NCBI GenBank assembly: GCA_018712785.1
Contig: DVGK01000142.1
Span: 1-54,147 of the forward strand
DNA from: Candidatus Choladousia intestinavium
GTDB taxonomy: Bacteria; Bacillota; Clostridia; Lachnospirales; Lachnospiraceae
Direction: 5' to 3'
DNA length: 54,147 bases
The stretch's first letter is position 1; each line of letters starts with the position of its first letter. The notes under the pieces were generated by a model. That model made no database searches. It worked only from the letters and a program-made list of their open reading frames with translations, and had not been told where the DNA came from. The position numbers and the translations under genes were made by a program. Below are positions 8,442 through 16,296 of this stretch, piece by piece.

Positions 8442-9683
8442 ATGAGTGAATTAAGAGGTGCAATGATCATCGGACAGTCAGGAGGACCTTCTTCTGTTAT
8501 CAATGCCAGTTGCTATGGCGCCATTAAGGCGGGTCTTGATTCTGACGTGATCACAAAAGTGTATGGAGCGGCTAATGGCATTGTAGGCGTTCTGAATGAC
8601 AAGCTTTATGTGATGGACGAAGAGGATCCGGAAGAACTGGAAATTATGAGATATACACCTTCATCTGCCCTTGGTTCCTGCCGTTATAAGATCGCGGATC
8701 CGGATGTGGATGATACAGATTATAAGAGAATTCTTGAGATCTTCAAAAAGTATGATGTCCGCTATTTCTTCTATAACGGAGGAAATGATTCCATGGATAC
8801 CTGCAACAAGATTTCTAAATATATGAAAAAGGTAGGTTATGACTGCCGTGTAATGGGCATTCCCAAGACGATTGACAACGACCTGTTCGGCACGGATCAC
8901 TGCCCGGGATTCTCATCTGCTGCCAAATACATTGCCACATCTCTGGTGGAGGTATACCAGGATGCCCATGTATATGACAAAGGTCAGGTTACAATCGTTG
9001 AGATCATGGGACGTCATGCCGGATGGCTTGCCGGCGCTGCTTCCCTGGCACGTGTCACAGGATATGGCCCGGATCTGATCTATCTTCCGGAAGTGGACTT
9101 CAATCAGGAAGAGTTTCTTGAGGATGTGGAGCGCATCTGGAATGAAAACCAGAACGTGCTGATCGCTGTTTCTGAAGGAATTCACTATGCTGACGGTACA
9201 TTTGTGTCTGAGGCGAAGACATCTGCCACAGACGGATTCGGACACGCACAGCTTGGCGGTCTGGCCGCGAAGCTCGCTGACGTAGTTAAGAACGCGATTC
9301 CGGGTGTAAAGGTTCGGCCTATTGAGCTTTCACTGCTGCAGAGATGCGCGGAGCACTGCGCTTCTCAGACTGACTCTGATGAATCCTTCCTGGCAGGCCA
9401 GACTGCAGTGAAGGAGGCCATCGCAGGTGTTACTGACAAGATGGTAGGCTTTAAATGTACCCGGGATGAGAACGGCTACAAGTGTGAGACGGAGCTTCTG
9501 GATCTTTCATCCGTTGCTAACTATGAGAAAAAAGTTCCGGTAGAATGGATCAATGAGCGTGGAAATAATGTAAAGGACGAGTTTATCGAATATGCCCTTC
9601 CGCTGATCCAGGGTGAGATTCAGATGAGAAAAGAGAATTCTCTTCCCAGATTTGTCCATCTGAAGAAGGTTGTCGCAAAATAA
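8442..9683 (+). CDS. pfp: Pyrophosphate-dependent 6-phosphofructokinase
   Basis: 413 residues of the PfkA superfamily, opening AMIIGQSGGPSSVINAS. Two diagnostic positions point to pyrophosphate rather than ATP as phosphoryl donor. The phosphate-binding loop is GGNDSMDT with Asp116 where ATP enzymes have Gly. The catalytic loop is PKTIDND with Lys142 where ATP enzymes have Gly. GRHAGWLA, with the fructose-6-phosphate contacts, is also present. The enzyme interconverts fructose 6-phosphate and fructose 1,6-bisphosphate using PPi and is reversible. It has its own -10 box and a terminator behind it. The next gene downstream is ppdK, another PPi enzyme. Confidence 0.93.
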   Translation: MSELRGAMIIGQSGGPSSVINASCYGAIKAGLDSDVITKVYGAANGIVGVLNDKLYVMDEEDPEELEIMRYTPSSALGSCRYKIADPDVDDTDYKRILEIFKKYDVRYFFYNGGNDSMDTCNKISKYMKKVGYDCRVMGIPKTIDNDLFGTDHCPGFSSAAKYIATSLVEVYQDAHVYDKGQVTIVEIMGRHAGWLAGAASLARVTGYGPDLIYLPEVDFNQEEFLEDVERIWNENQNVLIAVSEGIHYADGTFVSEAKTSATDGFGHAQLGGLAAKLADVVKNAIPGVKVRPIELSLLQRCAEHCASQTDSDESFLAGQTAVKEAIAGVTDKMVGFKCTRDENGYKCETELLDLSSVANYEKKVPVEWINERGNNVKDEFIEYALPLIQGEIQMRKENSLPRFVHLKKVVAK

Positions 9684-9748
9684 ATTGAACAGCAACTGAG
9701 CAGCAAGCGGAAGCACGCTTTGCGAACTTCCTATTGCCGTAAATTATG

Positions 9749-9795
9749 AACTGCCGCATAGACTGTATACAGTACGGAGATGCGGCAGTTTTTTC
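9749..9795 (+). terminator. Intrinsic terminator of pfp
   Basis: AACTGCCGCAT (9749-9759) pairs with ATGCGGCAGTT (9780-9790), followed by a run of T. Between it and the ppdK promoter (9796-9957) the DNA is AT-rich and I see no gene in it. Confidence 0.85.
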
Positions 9796-9957
9796 TGATT
9801 TATAGCAATGGAAGACTCACGGAGGATGCTCTCCTTTATTTGTCAATATTATTAAAAAAGCGATTTGTCTAAGAAATGGTAGAGGCAGAATTTATGCAGA
9901 AGCATATGAAGATAGATAATTTTTTGACAAATTCAACAAAAAAATTTTAAAAAATAT

Positions 9958-9985
9958 TTGACTTTTTGATGATTTATGATAAGAT
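9958..9985 (+). promoter_or_regulatory. Promoter of ppdK
   Basis: TTGACT (9958-9963) and TAAGAT (9980-9985) spaced by 16 bases. Transcription would begin near 9992, giving a leader of about 165 bases before the ppdK start codon. Confidence 0.6.
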
Positions 9986-9991
9986 TAAGGT

Positions 9992-10040
9992 GTGCGATGG
10001 AAATGCATTGTATCACACCGGTATTTTGACCGGTTTTTTT
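9992..10040 (+). promoter_or_regulatory. Tandem hairpin leader with terminator-like second stem (possible attenuator)
   Basis: Immediately after the predicted transcription start, GTGCGATG (9992-9999) can pair with CATTGTAT (10006-10013), using G-U pairs. Four bases later ACCGGT (10017-10022) pairs with ACCGGT (10029-10034), followed by seven T residues. The second structure has the form of an intrinsic terminator but lies well upstream of ppdK. CACACC (10014-10019) can also pair with GGTGTG (9989-9994) and would then block the terminator stem. A further hairpin, CCAGGA/TCCTGG, lies at about 10088-10116. No known riboswitch class is recognised. Confidence 0.5.
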
Positions 10041-10156
10041 CGTATATGTACAGGTGTTTCCGGAGACGGATGCCGGACATATGACGCCCCAGGAAAGAGA
10101 ATATGCTCTGATCCTGGCGGAGAACACTGATACTTTTTTTAGGAGGAATGAGTAAC

Positions 10157-12787
10157 ATGGCAAAATGGGTTTACATGTTTACGGAAGGCAACGCAGGAAT
10201 GAGAAATCTTCTGGGCGGAAAAGGCGCGAACCTTGCAGAAATGACGAATCTGGGCCTTCCCGTACCCCAGGGCTTCACTATTACCACAGAAGCCTGCACA
10301 CAGTATTATGAGGACGGAAGAAAGATCAATGACGAAATCATGGGTCAGATCATGGAAGCCATTGAGAAAATGGAGGGTGTGACAGGAAAGAAGTTCGGTG
10401 ACAAAGAGAATCCGCTTTTGGTATCTGTCCGCTCCGGCGCAAGAGCATCTATGCCGGGTATGATGGACACGATTCTGAATCTTGGCTTGAATGAGGAAGT
10501 AGTGGAAGTACTGGCTGCCAAATCCGGCAATCCCCGGTGGGCCTGGGACTGCTACCGCAGATTTATTCAGATGTTCTCAGACGTTGTTATGGAAGTGGGG
10601 AAAAAATATTTTGAAGAGCTCATCGACAAGATGAAGGCTGAGAAGGGCGTGACCCAGGATGTGGATCTTAGCGCCGAGGACCTGAAAGAGCTGGCGAATC
10701 AGTTTAAGGCTGAGTATAAGGCAAAAATAGGAGACGACTTCCCCACAGACCCGAAGGTTCAGCTGATGGAGGCCATCAAGGCCGTGTTCCGTTCCTGGGA
10801 CAACCCCAGAGCGAATGTATACCGCCGGGATAATGACATCCCCTATTCTTGGGGAACGGCTGTCAACGTGCAGATGATGGCATTCGGAAATATGGGAGAC
10901 GACTGCGGAACCGGCGTTGCCTTTACGAGAGATCCGGCTACCGGTGAGAATGGTCTTTTCGGTGAGTTCCTGACCAATGCCCAGGGTGAGGATGTGGTTG
11001 CAGGCGTGCGGACTCCCATGCACATTTCTGAGATGGAGCAGAAGTTCCCGGAAGCTTTTCAGCAGTTTAAGGATGTATGCAGAATTCTGGAGACTCACTA
11101 CAGAGATATGCAGGATATGGAATTTACTGTGGAGAACGGCAAGCTTTACATGCTTCAGACCCGTAATGGAAAGAGAACGGCAAAGGCTGCTCTTAAGATT
11201 GCCTGCGATCTTGTGGACGAGGGCATGAGAACAGAGGAAGAAGCTGTAGCCATGATTGATCCCAGAAACCTTGATTCTCTTCTTCATCCTCAGTTTGACG
11301 CGGCAGCTCTGAAGGCGGCAGTGCCTATGGCAAAGGCTCTGGGAGCTTCACCGGGAGCGGCCTGCGGCAAGATCGTATTTACGGCTGAGGATGCCAAGGC
11401 ATGGGCGGCAAGAGGTGAGAAGGTGGTTCTGGTGCGTCTGGAAACCTCTCCGGAGGATATCGAGGGAATGAAGAGCGCCCAGGGTATCCTGACCGTACGC
11501 GGCGGTATGACCAGCCATGCGGCTGTAGTAGCCCGCGGTATGGGAACCTGCTGTGTGTCTGGCTGCGGCGATATCGTGATGGATGAAGAGAATAAGAAGT
11601 TTACGGTGAACGGAAAAGAATTCCATGAAGGAGATCCTATCTCACTGGATGGTTCCACCGGAAATATTTATGACGGTATTATTCCGACCGTGGATGCAGC
11701 CATTGCAGGAGAGTTCGGCCGGATTATGGCATGGGCGGACAAGTACAGAAAGCTGAAAGTAAGAACCAACGCGGATACCCCCAGAGATGCCAGGAAGGCC
11801 AAAGAGCTGGGAGCAGAAGGGATCGGTCTGTGCCGTACAGAGCATATGTTCTTCGAGGGCAACCGCATCGACGCTTTCCGCGAGATGATTTGCTCAGAGA
11901 CAGCAGAAGAGAGAGAAACGGCTCTGGAGAAAATTCTTCCGGAGCAGCAGGGAGATTTTGAGAAGCTGTATGAGGCTATGGAAGGAAGCCCGGTAACCAT
12001 CCGTTTCCTGGATCCGCCTCTCCATGAATTCGTTCCCACGGAGGAAGAAGACATTGAGAAGCTGGCTAAGGCTCAGGGAAAGAGCGTGGATGTGATTAAG
12101 GCGATCATTGATTCTCTCCATGAGTTCAATCCTATGATGGGTCACAGAGGATGCCGTCTGGCCGTTACGTATCCGGAGATTGCGGCTATGCAGACGAAGG
12201 CTGTAATCCGGGCAGCTATCAACGTTCAGAAGGCGCATCCCGATTGGAATCTGGTGCCCGAGATTATGATTCCTCTTGTAGGTGATGCCAAAGAGCTGAA
12301 ATATGTAAAGAAGACGGTGGTAGAGACAGCAGACGCGGAAATTCAGGCTGCCGGCTGCGAACTGAAATATCAGGTAGGTACCATGATTGAGATCCCAAGA
12401 GCAGCTCTTACGGCTGACGAGATCGCGAAAGAGGCCGATTTCTTCTGCTTCGGAACCAATGACCTGACACAGATGTGCTATGGCTTCTCAAGAGATGACG
12501 CAGGAAAATTCCTGAGCGCATACTATGATGCTAAGATTTTTGAGAATGATCCCTTCGCGAAGCTGGATCAGAACGGTGTCGGCAAGCTGATGGAAATGGC
12601 GATTCAGCTTGGCAAGCCGGTGAATCCAAATCTTCATCTGGGTATCTGCGGCGAGCACGGCGGCGATCCCTCTTCCGTAGAGTTCTGCCATAAGCTGGGC
12701 CTTGATTACGTGTCCTGCTCACCCTTCCGTGTGCCTATCGCAAGGCTTGCGGCAGCGCAGGCAGCGATCAACGATGCAGGGAAATAA
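10157..12787 (+). CDS. ppdK: Pyruvate, phosphate dikinase
   Basis: 876 residues from ATG 10157, in line with the clostridial enzyme (about 874). An in-frame ATG at 10148 lies only one base after AGGAGG and is rejected. The N-terminal nucleotide-binding domain opens MAKWVYMFTEGN, then LLGGKGANLAEM. The swivelling phosphohistidine domain has GGMTSHAAVVARGMG with catalytic His454. The C-terminal PEP/pyruvate barrel carries RTEHMFF and the LGICGEHGGDP active-site loop. The enzyme interconverts PEP, AMP and PPi with pyruvate, ATP and phosphate. Beside a PPi-dependent phosphofructokinase it fits a pyrophosphate-linked glycolysis. It has its own promoter and leader. Confidence 0.97.
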   Translation: MAKWVYMFTEGNAGMRNLLGGKGANLAEMTNLGLPVPQGFTITTEACTQYYEDGRKINDEIMGQIMEAIEKMEGVTGKKFGDKENPLLVSVRSGARASMPGMMDTILNLGLNEEVVEVLAAKSGNPRWAWDCYRRFIQMFSDVVMEVGKKYFEELIDKMKAEKGVTQDVDLSAEDLKELANQFKAEYKAKIGDDFPTDPKVQLMEAIKAVFRSWDNPRANVYRRDNDIPYSWGTAVNVQMMAFGNMGDDCGTGVAFTRDPATGENGLFGEFLTNAQGEDVVAGVRTPMHISEMEQKFPEAFQQFKDVCRILETHYRDMQDMEFTVENGKLYMLQTRNGKRTAKAALKIACDLVDEGMRTEEEAVAMIDPRNLDSLLHPQFDAAALKAAVPMAKALGASPGAACGKIVFTAEDAKAWAARGEKVVLVRLETSPEDIEGMKSAQGILTVRGGMTSHAAVVARGMGTCCVSGCGDIVMDEENKKFTVNGKEFHEGDPISLDGSTGNIYDGIIPTVDAAIAGEFGRIMAWADKYRKLKVRTNADTPRDARKAKELGAEGIGLCRTEHMFFEGNRIDAFREMICSETAEERETALEKILPEQQGDFEKLYEAMEGSPVTIRFLDPPLHEFVPTEEEDIEKLAKAQGKSVDVIKAIIDSLHEFNPMMGHRGCRLAVTYPEIAAMQTKAVIRAAINVQKAHPDWNLVPEIMIPLVGDAKELKYVKKTVVETADAEIQAAGCELKYQVGTMIEIPRAALTADEIAKEADFFCFGTNDLTQMCYGFSRDDAGKFLSAYYDAKIFENDPFAKLDQNGVGKLMEMAIQLGKPVNPNLHLGICGEHGGDPSSVEFCHKLGLDYVSCSPFRVPIARLAAAQAAINDAGK

Positions 12788-12889
12788 TAGATTCTCATAA
12801 AATTGTCGCAAAAATCCATATATTACTTTCAAATGGGAAGCTTGTGCCGCAGGTGGCGGCGAAAGAAGCAATAAAGCGGAGAAGATAAT

Positions 12890-12942
12890 AAAAAAAGAGG
12901 AAGATGTTTTGCTTACGGAAAGCAGGCATCTTTCTCTTTTTT
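12890..12942. terminator. Bidirectional terminator between ppdK and the antitoxin remnant
   Basis: An A-run plus GAGGAAGATG on the left pairs with CATCTTTCTC plus a T-run on the right, so both strands carry a stem followed by T residues. It can end ppdK from the left and the short minus-strand antitoxin frame from the right. The 102 bases between ppdK and this stem hold nothing else I can name. Confidence 0.75.
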
Positions 12943-13036
12943 ACTCTCTGAAATATTTCAGCATCTGTACCAATATCGGACTTTCCGCAATTTCGTTGTA
13001 ATTCTGGCGGATTGCTGCGGATGGACGAATATTCAT
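12941..13036 (-). pseudogene. Truncated Phd/YefM-type antitoxin remnant
   Basis: A 31-codon frame on the minus strand with a good GGGAGG ribosome site. It starts MNIRPSAAIRQNYNEIAE, which is the characteristic N-terminus of Phd/YefM antitoxins in Lachnospiraceae. After about 18 residues the similarity stops; the next residues (SPILVQMLKYFRE) do not continue the antitoxin fold, and the frame ends at the terminator stem. Full-length antitoxins are about 80-90 residues and normally precede a RelE/ParE-type toxin; no toxin gene is present. It is most likely the relic of a deleted toxin-antitoxin pair, although a small peptide could still be made. Confidence 0.65.
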
Positions 13037-13448
13037 AGCTATACCTCCCGTTTATATTTGGCAGCAGTATTCCAACCATATTATTCTTGTGCTGCTGAGT
13101 CGATTTGCGCAGAGAAAAATCAAAATTACAAGCCCATCCTTTCACGGACAACACGGTCTGTCTCAGCTCGAAGAGACGGCTCTGAAAAGGCCGGGAGAAT
13201 AAAAAGCGTCAGTGTATGTGGAACGATTTCCTTATGCACTGGCGTTTATATTATGCATTTTCGGGAGGAAAACTGACGGTTCGGCAAAATAGGAACTCCG
13301 TAGAGAGTTTAAAAAATGTTTAACTATTTTTATCAAAATTTTTAGCCTGCGCTGATATTCTCTATCATGATATGATGCAGGACGAAACGGGAAGGCATGA
13401 AGCCTGAAAAGGCGATCCTGTGTCCGCCTTTGGAAAGGAGACGTCTGT
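13037..13448. other. Intergenic stretch without a convincing gene
   Basis: 412 bases between the antitoxin remnant and the first glycosyltransferase. It holds the leftward ribosome site of the remnant, an interrupted inverted repeat of CAGCAG/CTGCTG type near 13061-13100, the dispersed hairpin at 13205-13246, and a TATGAT -10-like box at 13371-13376 without a clear -35. After the hairpin, a GGGAGG motif is followed only by a CTG-initiated 16-codon frame, which I do not call. Confidence 0.4.
13205..13246 (+). repeat. Dispersed hairpin family A, copy 1
   Basis: Left arm AGCGTCAGTGTATG pairs over about 13 positions (several G-U) with ATGCACTGGCGTT. The loop contains GGAAcgATTTCC. The left arm starts identically (AGCGTCAG) to two other copies at 23792 and 48933, and all keep CTGGCG in the right arm. 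The left flank (GAAAAGGCCGGGAGAATA) also matches copy 2 closely. Function unknown. Confidence 0.7.
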
Positions 13449-14666
13449 ATGAAAGTATTGATTACCACAGACTGGTACGATCCGGTGATCAATGGAGTGG
13501 TAACCTCTGTGCATACCCTCATGAAGGAACTGGAGAATCGGGGGCATGAGGTGCGTGTGCTGACGCTGTCCAGAAATCACAGGTCCTATAAAGAGGATAA
13601 TATATATTATGCAGGTTCCGCGGGCGCAGGGCGGATTTATCCGGAGGCCAGATTCCGTCTGACGGTTCCGGGGAAGTATGTGCGGGAGCTGATTCAATTG
13701 GAGCCGGATTTGATTCATAGTCAATGTGAGTTCTTTACCTTTTTTCCGGCAAGGAAGATCGCCCGCGAGCTGCACATTCCCATGATACATACGTACCATA
13801 CGATTTATGAAGACTATACGCATTATTTTACGCCGAAAAAAGCGTGGGGGAGAAATGTGGTCCGCCGAATGACGCGAAGACTGTCCAGACAGGTATCCGG
13901 AATCATCGTGCCCAGTGAAAAAGTCTTCCGCATTCTGGAAGAATATTCAGTGGAGTGTCCGCTGTGGGTGGTTCCCTCCGGTATTGATCTTTTCAGATTC
14001 TCATCCCCTGAGGCCGGGAGATATAGAGAAAACATCCGGCGGCAGTACGCGCTGAAGGCCGGAACGACGGTGCTTCTCTATGTGGGGAGACTGGCTAAGG
14101 AGAAGAATATAGAAGAGCTTTTGGCCTATCAGAAGGAAGGAAAAGCACAGGGGACGGTTTTGATGATCGTGGGAGGAGGTCCGTATCAGGAGGAGCTGGA
14201 GAGACAGGTCAGAGCGCTGAAACTGGAGGAGTGCGTCATTTTTACAGGGATGATGCCACGGGAAGAGGTGTGGAAATACTATCAGGCGGGAGACTTGTTT
14301 GTCAGCGCTTCCACCAGTGAGACCCAGGGGATGACCTATGCGGAGGCGCTGGCCTCAGGTCTTCCTCTTTTATGCAGAAGGGACGAGTGCCTGAGCGGGG
14401 TAATTGAAGCGGGAAAAAATGGCTGGCAGTATGAAGATATGGATCAGTTCTTTGCCTTCCTTAAGGTGTGGCAGGAGCAGGATGAGGGAAAAAAGAAAAG
14501 AATGCAGCGATGGGCAGAAAAGTCTGCCGGCCGTTTTTCCGCGGAGCTTTTTGGCAGGGAAGTGGAAAAAATCTATGAACAGGAAAAAAAACGGGAGGAA
14601 AATCTGGAATCTCATTTCTCTAATGGGGATAATCCTGTGCGCAGGGCTGGCGGTATGGGGGTATAA
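13449..14666 (+). CDS. GT4 glycosyltransferase, probable diacylglycerol glucosyltransferase
   Basis: 405 residues with a GT-B fold. The start MKVLITTDWYDPVINGVVTS and the GxE.hG.PK-type loop of membrane lipid glycosyltransferases (HTYHTIYEDYTHYF) are seen. The C-terminal nucleotide-sugar half has YVGRLAKEKNIEELL, GGGPYQEEL and ETQGMTYAEALASGLP, the E-x7-E signature. The pattern is closest to 1,2-diacylglycerol 3-alpha-glucosyltransferases that make the glycolipid anchor of lipoteichoic acid; the exact sugar is inferred. AAAGGAG lies nine bases before the ATG. The last 92 bases overlap the start of the VTT-domain gene, and the tail after about residue 378 is probably not part of the fold. Confidence 0.85.
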   Translation: MKVLITTDWYDPVINGVVTSVHTLMKELENRGHEVRVLTLSRNHRSYKEDNIYYAGSAGAGRIYPEARFRLTVPGKYVRELIQLEPDLIHSQCEFFTFFPARKIARELHIPMIHTYHTIYEDYTHYFTPKKAWGRNVVRRMTRRLSRQVSGIIVPSEKVFRILEEYSVECPLWVVPSGIDLFRFSSPEAGRYRENIRRQYALKAGTTVLLYVGRLAKEKNIEELLAYQKEGKAQGTVLMIVGGGPYQEELERQVRALKLEECVIFTGMMPREEVWKYYQAGDLFVSASTSETQGMTYAEALASGLPLLCRRDECLSGVIEAGKNGWQYEDMDQFFAFLKVWQEQDEGKKKRMQRWAEKSAGRFSAELFGREVEKIYEQEKKREENLESHFSNGDNPVRRAGGMGV

Positions 14667-15174
14667 GAAAGGATACTTTCGTTCCGCGGCGGCTCTTCAG
14701 GATTGTATGAGCCGGTTTGGCTTTTGGGGAATGGTGTGCTTCGTAGGGGTTCAGATCATTCAGGTTGTGTTTCCGATTCTTCCGGGAGGAGTCAGCTGCC
14801 TGGCAGGCGTGCTTTTGTATGGTCCGTGGCTGGGATTTCTGCTGAATTATATGGGGATCTGCATCGGATCAATGGCTGCCTTTGGGATCGCGAGAAATCT
14901 GGGCCGTTCCGCCATCGGGAAGTTTTTTTCAGAGAAACAGATCCGCAGATATGAAGAATGGACGAAAAAGGATGGGAAATTTGCGAAGCTGTTCGCGGCG
15001 GCAATTTTCTTTCCCGTAGCGCCGGACGATCTGCTCTGCTACCTGGCGGGGATAACGGCCATGACCTGGGGGCAGTTTATTTGCATTATCCTTCTGGGAA
15101 AACCTTTTTCAATTGCGCTTTACAGCATGGGGCTTACAAAACTCTTTCAGTTTATTTTTCCCTCCTGGGGATGA
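14575..15174 (+). CDS. VTT-domain (TVP38/TMEM64, DedA-like) membrane protein
   Basis: 199 residues from ATG 14575 (MNRKKNGRKIW). A longer frame back to 14404 is open but lies wholly inside the glycosyltransferase and is charged, soluble-looking and unlike the family. Membrane segments are at about 12-29, 45-66, 70-100, 143-162 and 170-190. The conserved core reads FPILPGGVSCLAGVLLYG and FFPVAPDDLLCYLAGIT, both typical VTT motifs. Relatives act as lipid scramblases or undecaprenyl-phosphate translocases. Between lipid glycosyltransferases a role in moving lipid-linked precursors is plausible, but it is inferred. The gene overlaps its upstream neighbour by 92 bases. Confidence 0.8.
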   Translation: MNRKKNGRKIWNLISLMGIILCAGLAVWGYKKGYFRSAAALQDCMSRFGFWGMVCFVGVQIIQVVFPILPGGVSCLAGVLLYGPWLGFLLNYMGICIGSMAAFGIARNLGRSAIGKFFSEKQIRRYEEWTKKDGKFAKLFAAAIFFPVAPDDLLCYLAGITAMTWGQFICIILLGKPFSIALYSMGLTKLFQFIFPSWG

Positions 15175-15228
15175 AAAACAGCAGAGGAGAGGCCCGAAGC
15201 TGAATTTAAATTTTAAGGAGAGACGCCG

Positions 15229-16296
15229 ATGAAACGAATCAGTATTATTGTCCCCTGCCTGAATGAGCAGGAAGCGCTTCTGATCTATTACAGAAAAACA
15301 TCAGAAATTATGGAAGGGATGAAGGAGGCAGAGTTTGAATTCATCTTCATTGATGATGGCTCTTCAGACAGAACGCTGGATTTGCTGCGGCAATTCAAGG
15401 AAAGGGACAGAAGGTGCAGATATCTTTCTTTTTCCAGAAATTTCGGTAAAGAGGCTGCCATTTATGCGGGATTTCAGTATGCCCGTGGCGATTATATCAC
15501 AGTGATGGATGCGGATCTTCAGGACCCGCCGGAACTGATTCCGCAGATGTATGAAGAATTGGAGGGGGGACAGTATGACTGTGTAGCGGCCAGAAGGATA
15601 GACCGGAAGGGAGAGAAGCCCCTGCGCTCTTTTCTATCTTCTATGTTTTATAAAGTGGCGGATCGGATTTCCAAAATACAGGTGATGGAAGGGGCCAGGG
15701 ATTTTCGCATGATGACCCGGAGGATGGCGGACGCTGTCCTTGAGATGAGCGAGTATAATCGTTTCTCGAAAGGAATATTCGGATGGGTGGGATTTCAGAC
15801 GAAATGGCTGGAGTACCGCAATGCTGAAAGGGTGGCCGGAGAGACAAAGTGGCCGCTGCCTAAGCTGCTGAAATATTCACTGGATGGAATTTTGGGCTTT
15901 TCCACACTGCCGCTGGCTCTTTCATCCTACGGAGGAATTTTTTTCTGCGGCGCTGCTTTTTTAACCGTCTGCTTCCTGGTAATTCGATATCTGATTTTTC
16001 ACGATCCGGTCCAGGGGTGGACGACCCTGATGTGTGCCATCTTTTTTATCGGAGGCGTACAGCTTTTGTGCGTGGGGATTCTGGGACAGTATCTGGCACG
16101 TACCTATATGGAAGTAAAACGGCGTCCGGTTTATATACTGAAGGAGAACTCAGATGAGGAATACGCGCAGAAAGAAAGAGAAAGGGATGAAAGAAAAACA
16201 GATACCGCTGCGGTATCTTCTGATTTTTGCGGCGACTGCGGGAATATTCTTTCTTTTACAGAACACGCAGGGAACCATTGCAGGTTCAAGGATTGA
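15229..16296 (+). CDS. GT2 undecaprenyl-phosphate glycosyltransferase (CsbB/GtrB-like)
   Basis: 355 residues. The N-terminal GT-A domain opens ISIIVPCLNEQEAL and has FIDDGSSDRT and the DxD motif VMDADLQDPPELI. Two membrane helices follow at about 222-250 and 265-288, then VGILGQYLARTYMEVKRRPVYI, the usual end of this family. Such enzymes load a sugar onto undecaprenyl phosphate on the inner leaflet for use by a GT-C transferase outside. Directly downstream is a YfhO-like GT-C protein, the same pairing as CsbB-YfhO in Bacillus. The frame continues about 48 codons past the core, overlapping yfhO by 143 bases; that tail is probably not functional. Confidence 0.88.
   Translation: MKRISIIVPCLNEQEALLIYYRKTSEIMEGMKEAEFEFIFIDDGSSDRTLDLLRQFKERDRRCRYLSFSRNFGKEAAIYAGFQYARGDYITVMDADLQDPPELIPQMYEELEGGQYDCVAARRIDRKGEKPLRSFLSSMFYKVADRISKIQVMEGARDFRMMTRRMADAVLEMSEYNRFSKGIFGWVGFQTKWLEYRNAERVAGETKWPLPKLLKYSLDGILGFSTLPLALSSYGGIFFCGAAFLTVCFLVIRYLIFHDPVQGWTTLMCAIFFIGGVQLLCVGILGQYLARTYMEVKRRPVYILKENSDEEYAQKERERDERKTDTAAVSSDFCGDCGNILSFTEHAGNHCRFKD

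Noticed and set aside
9876-9950. Short AT-rich frame between the pfp terminator and the ppdK promoter
   Set aside because: No ribosome site and low-complexity Lys/Asn content expected from base composition.
10081-10155. 24-codon frame (starting MTPQEREYALIL) ending one base before the ppdK ATG
   Set aside because: No ribosome site lies at a usable distance from its ATG, and the sequence is explained by the hairpin CCAGGA/TCCTGG and the ppdK ribosome site.
14404-14574. Upstream extension of the VTT-domain gene
   Set aside because: The added 57 residues lie out of frame inside the GT4 gene, are not hydrophobic and have no ribosome site; ATG 14575 fits the family.
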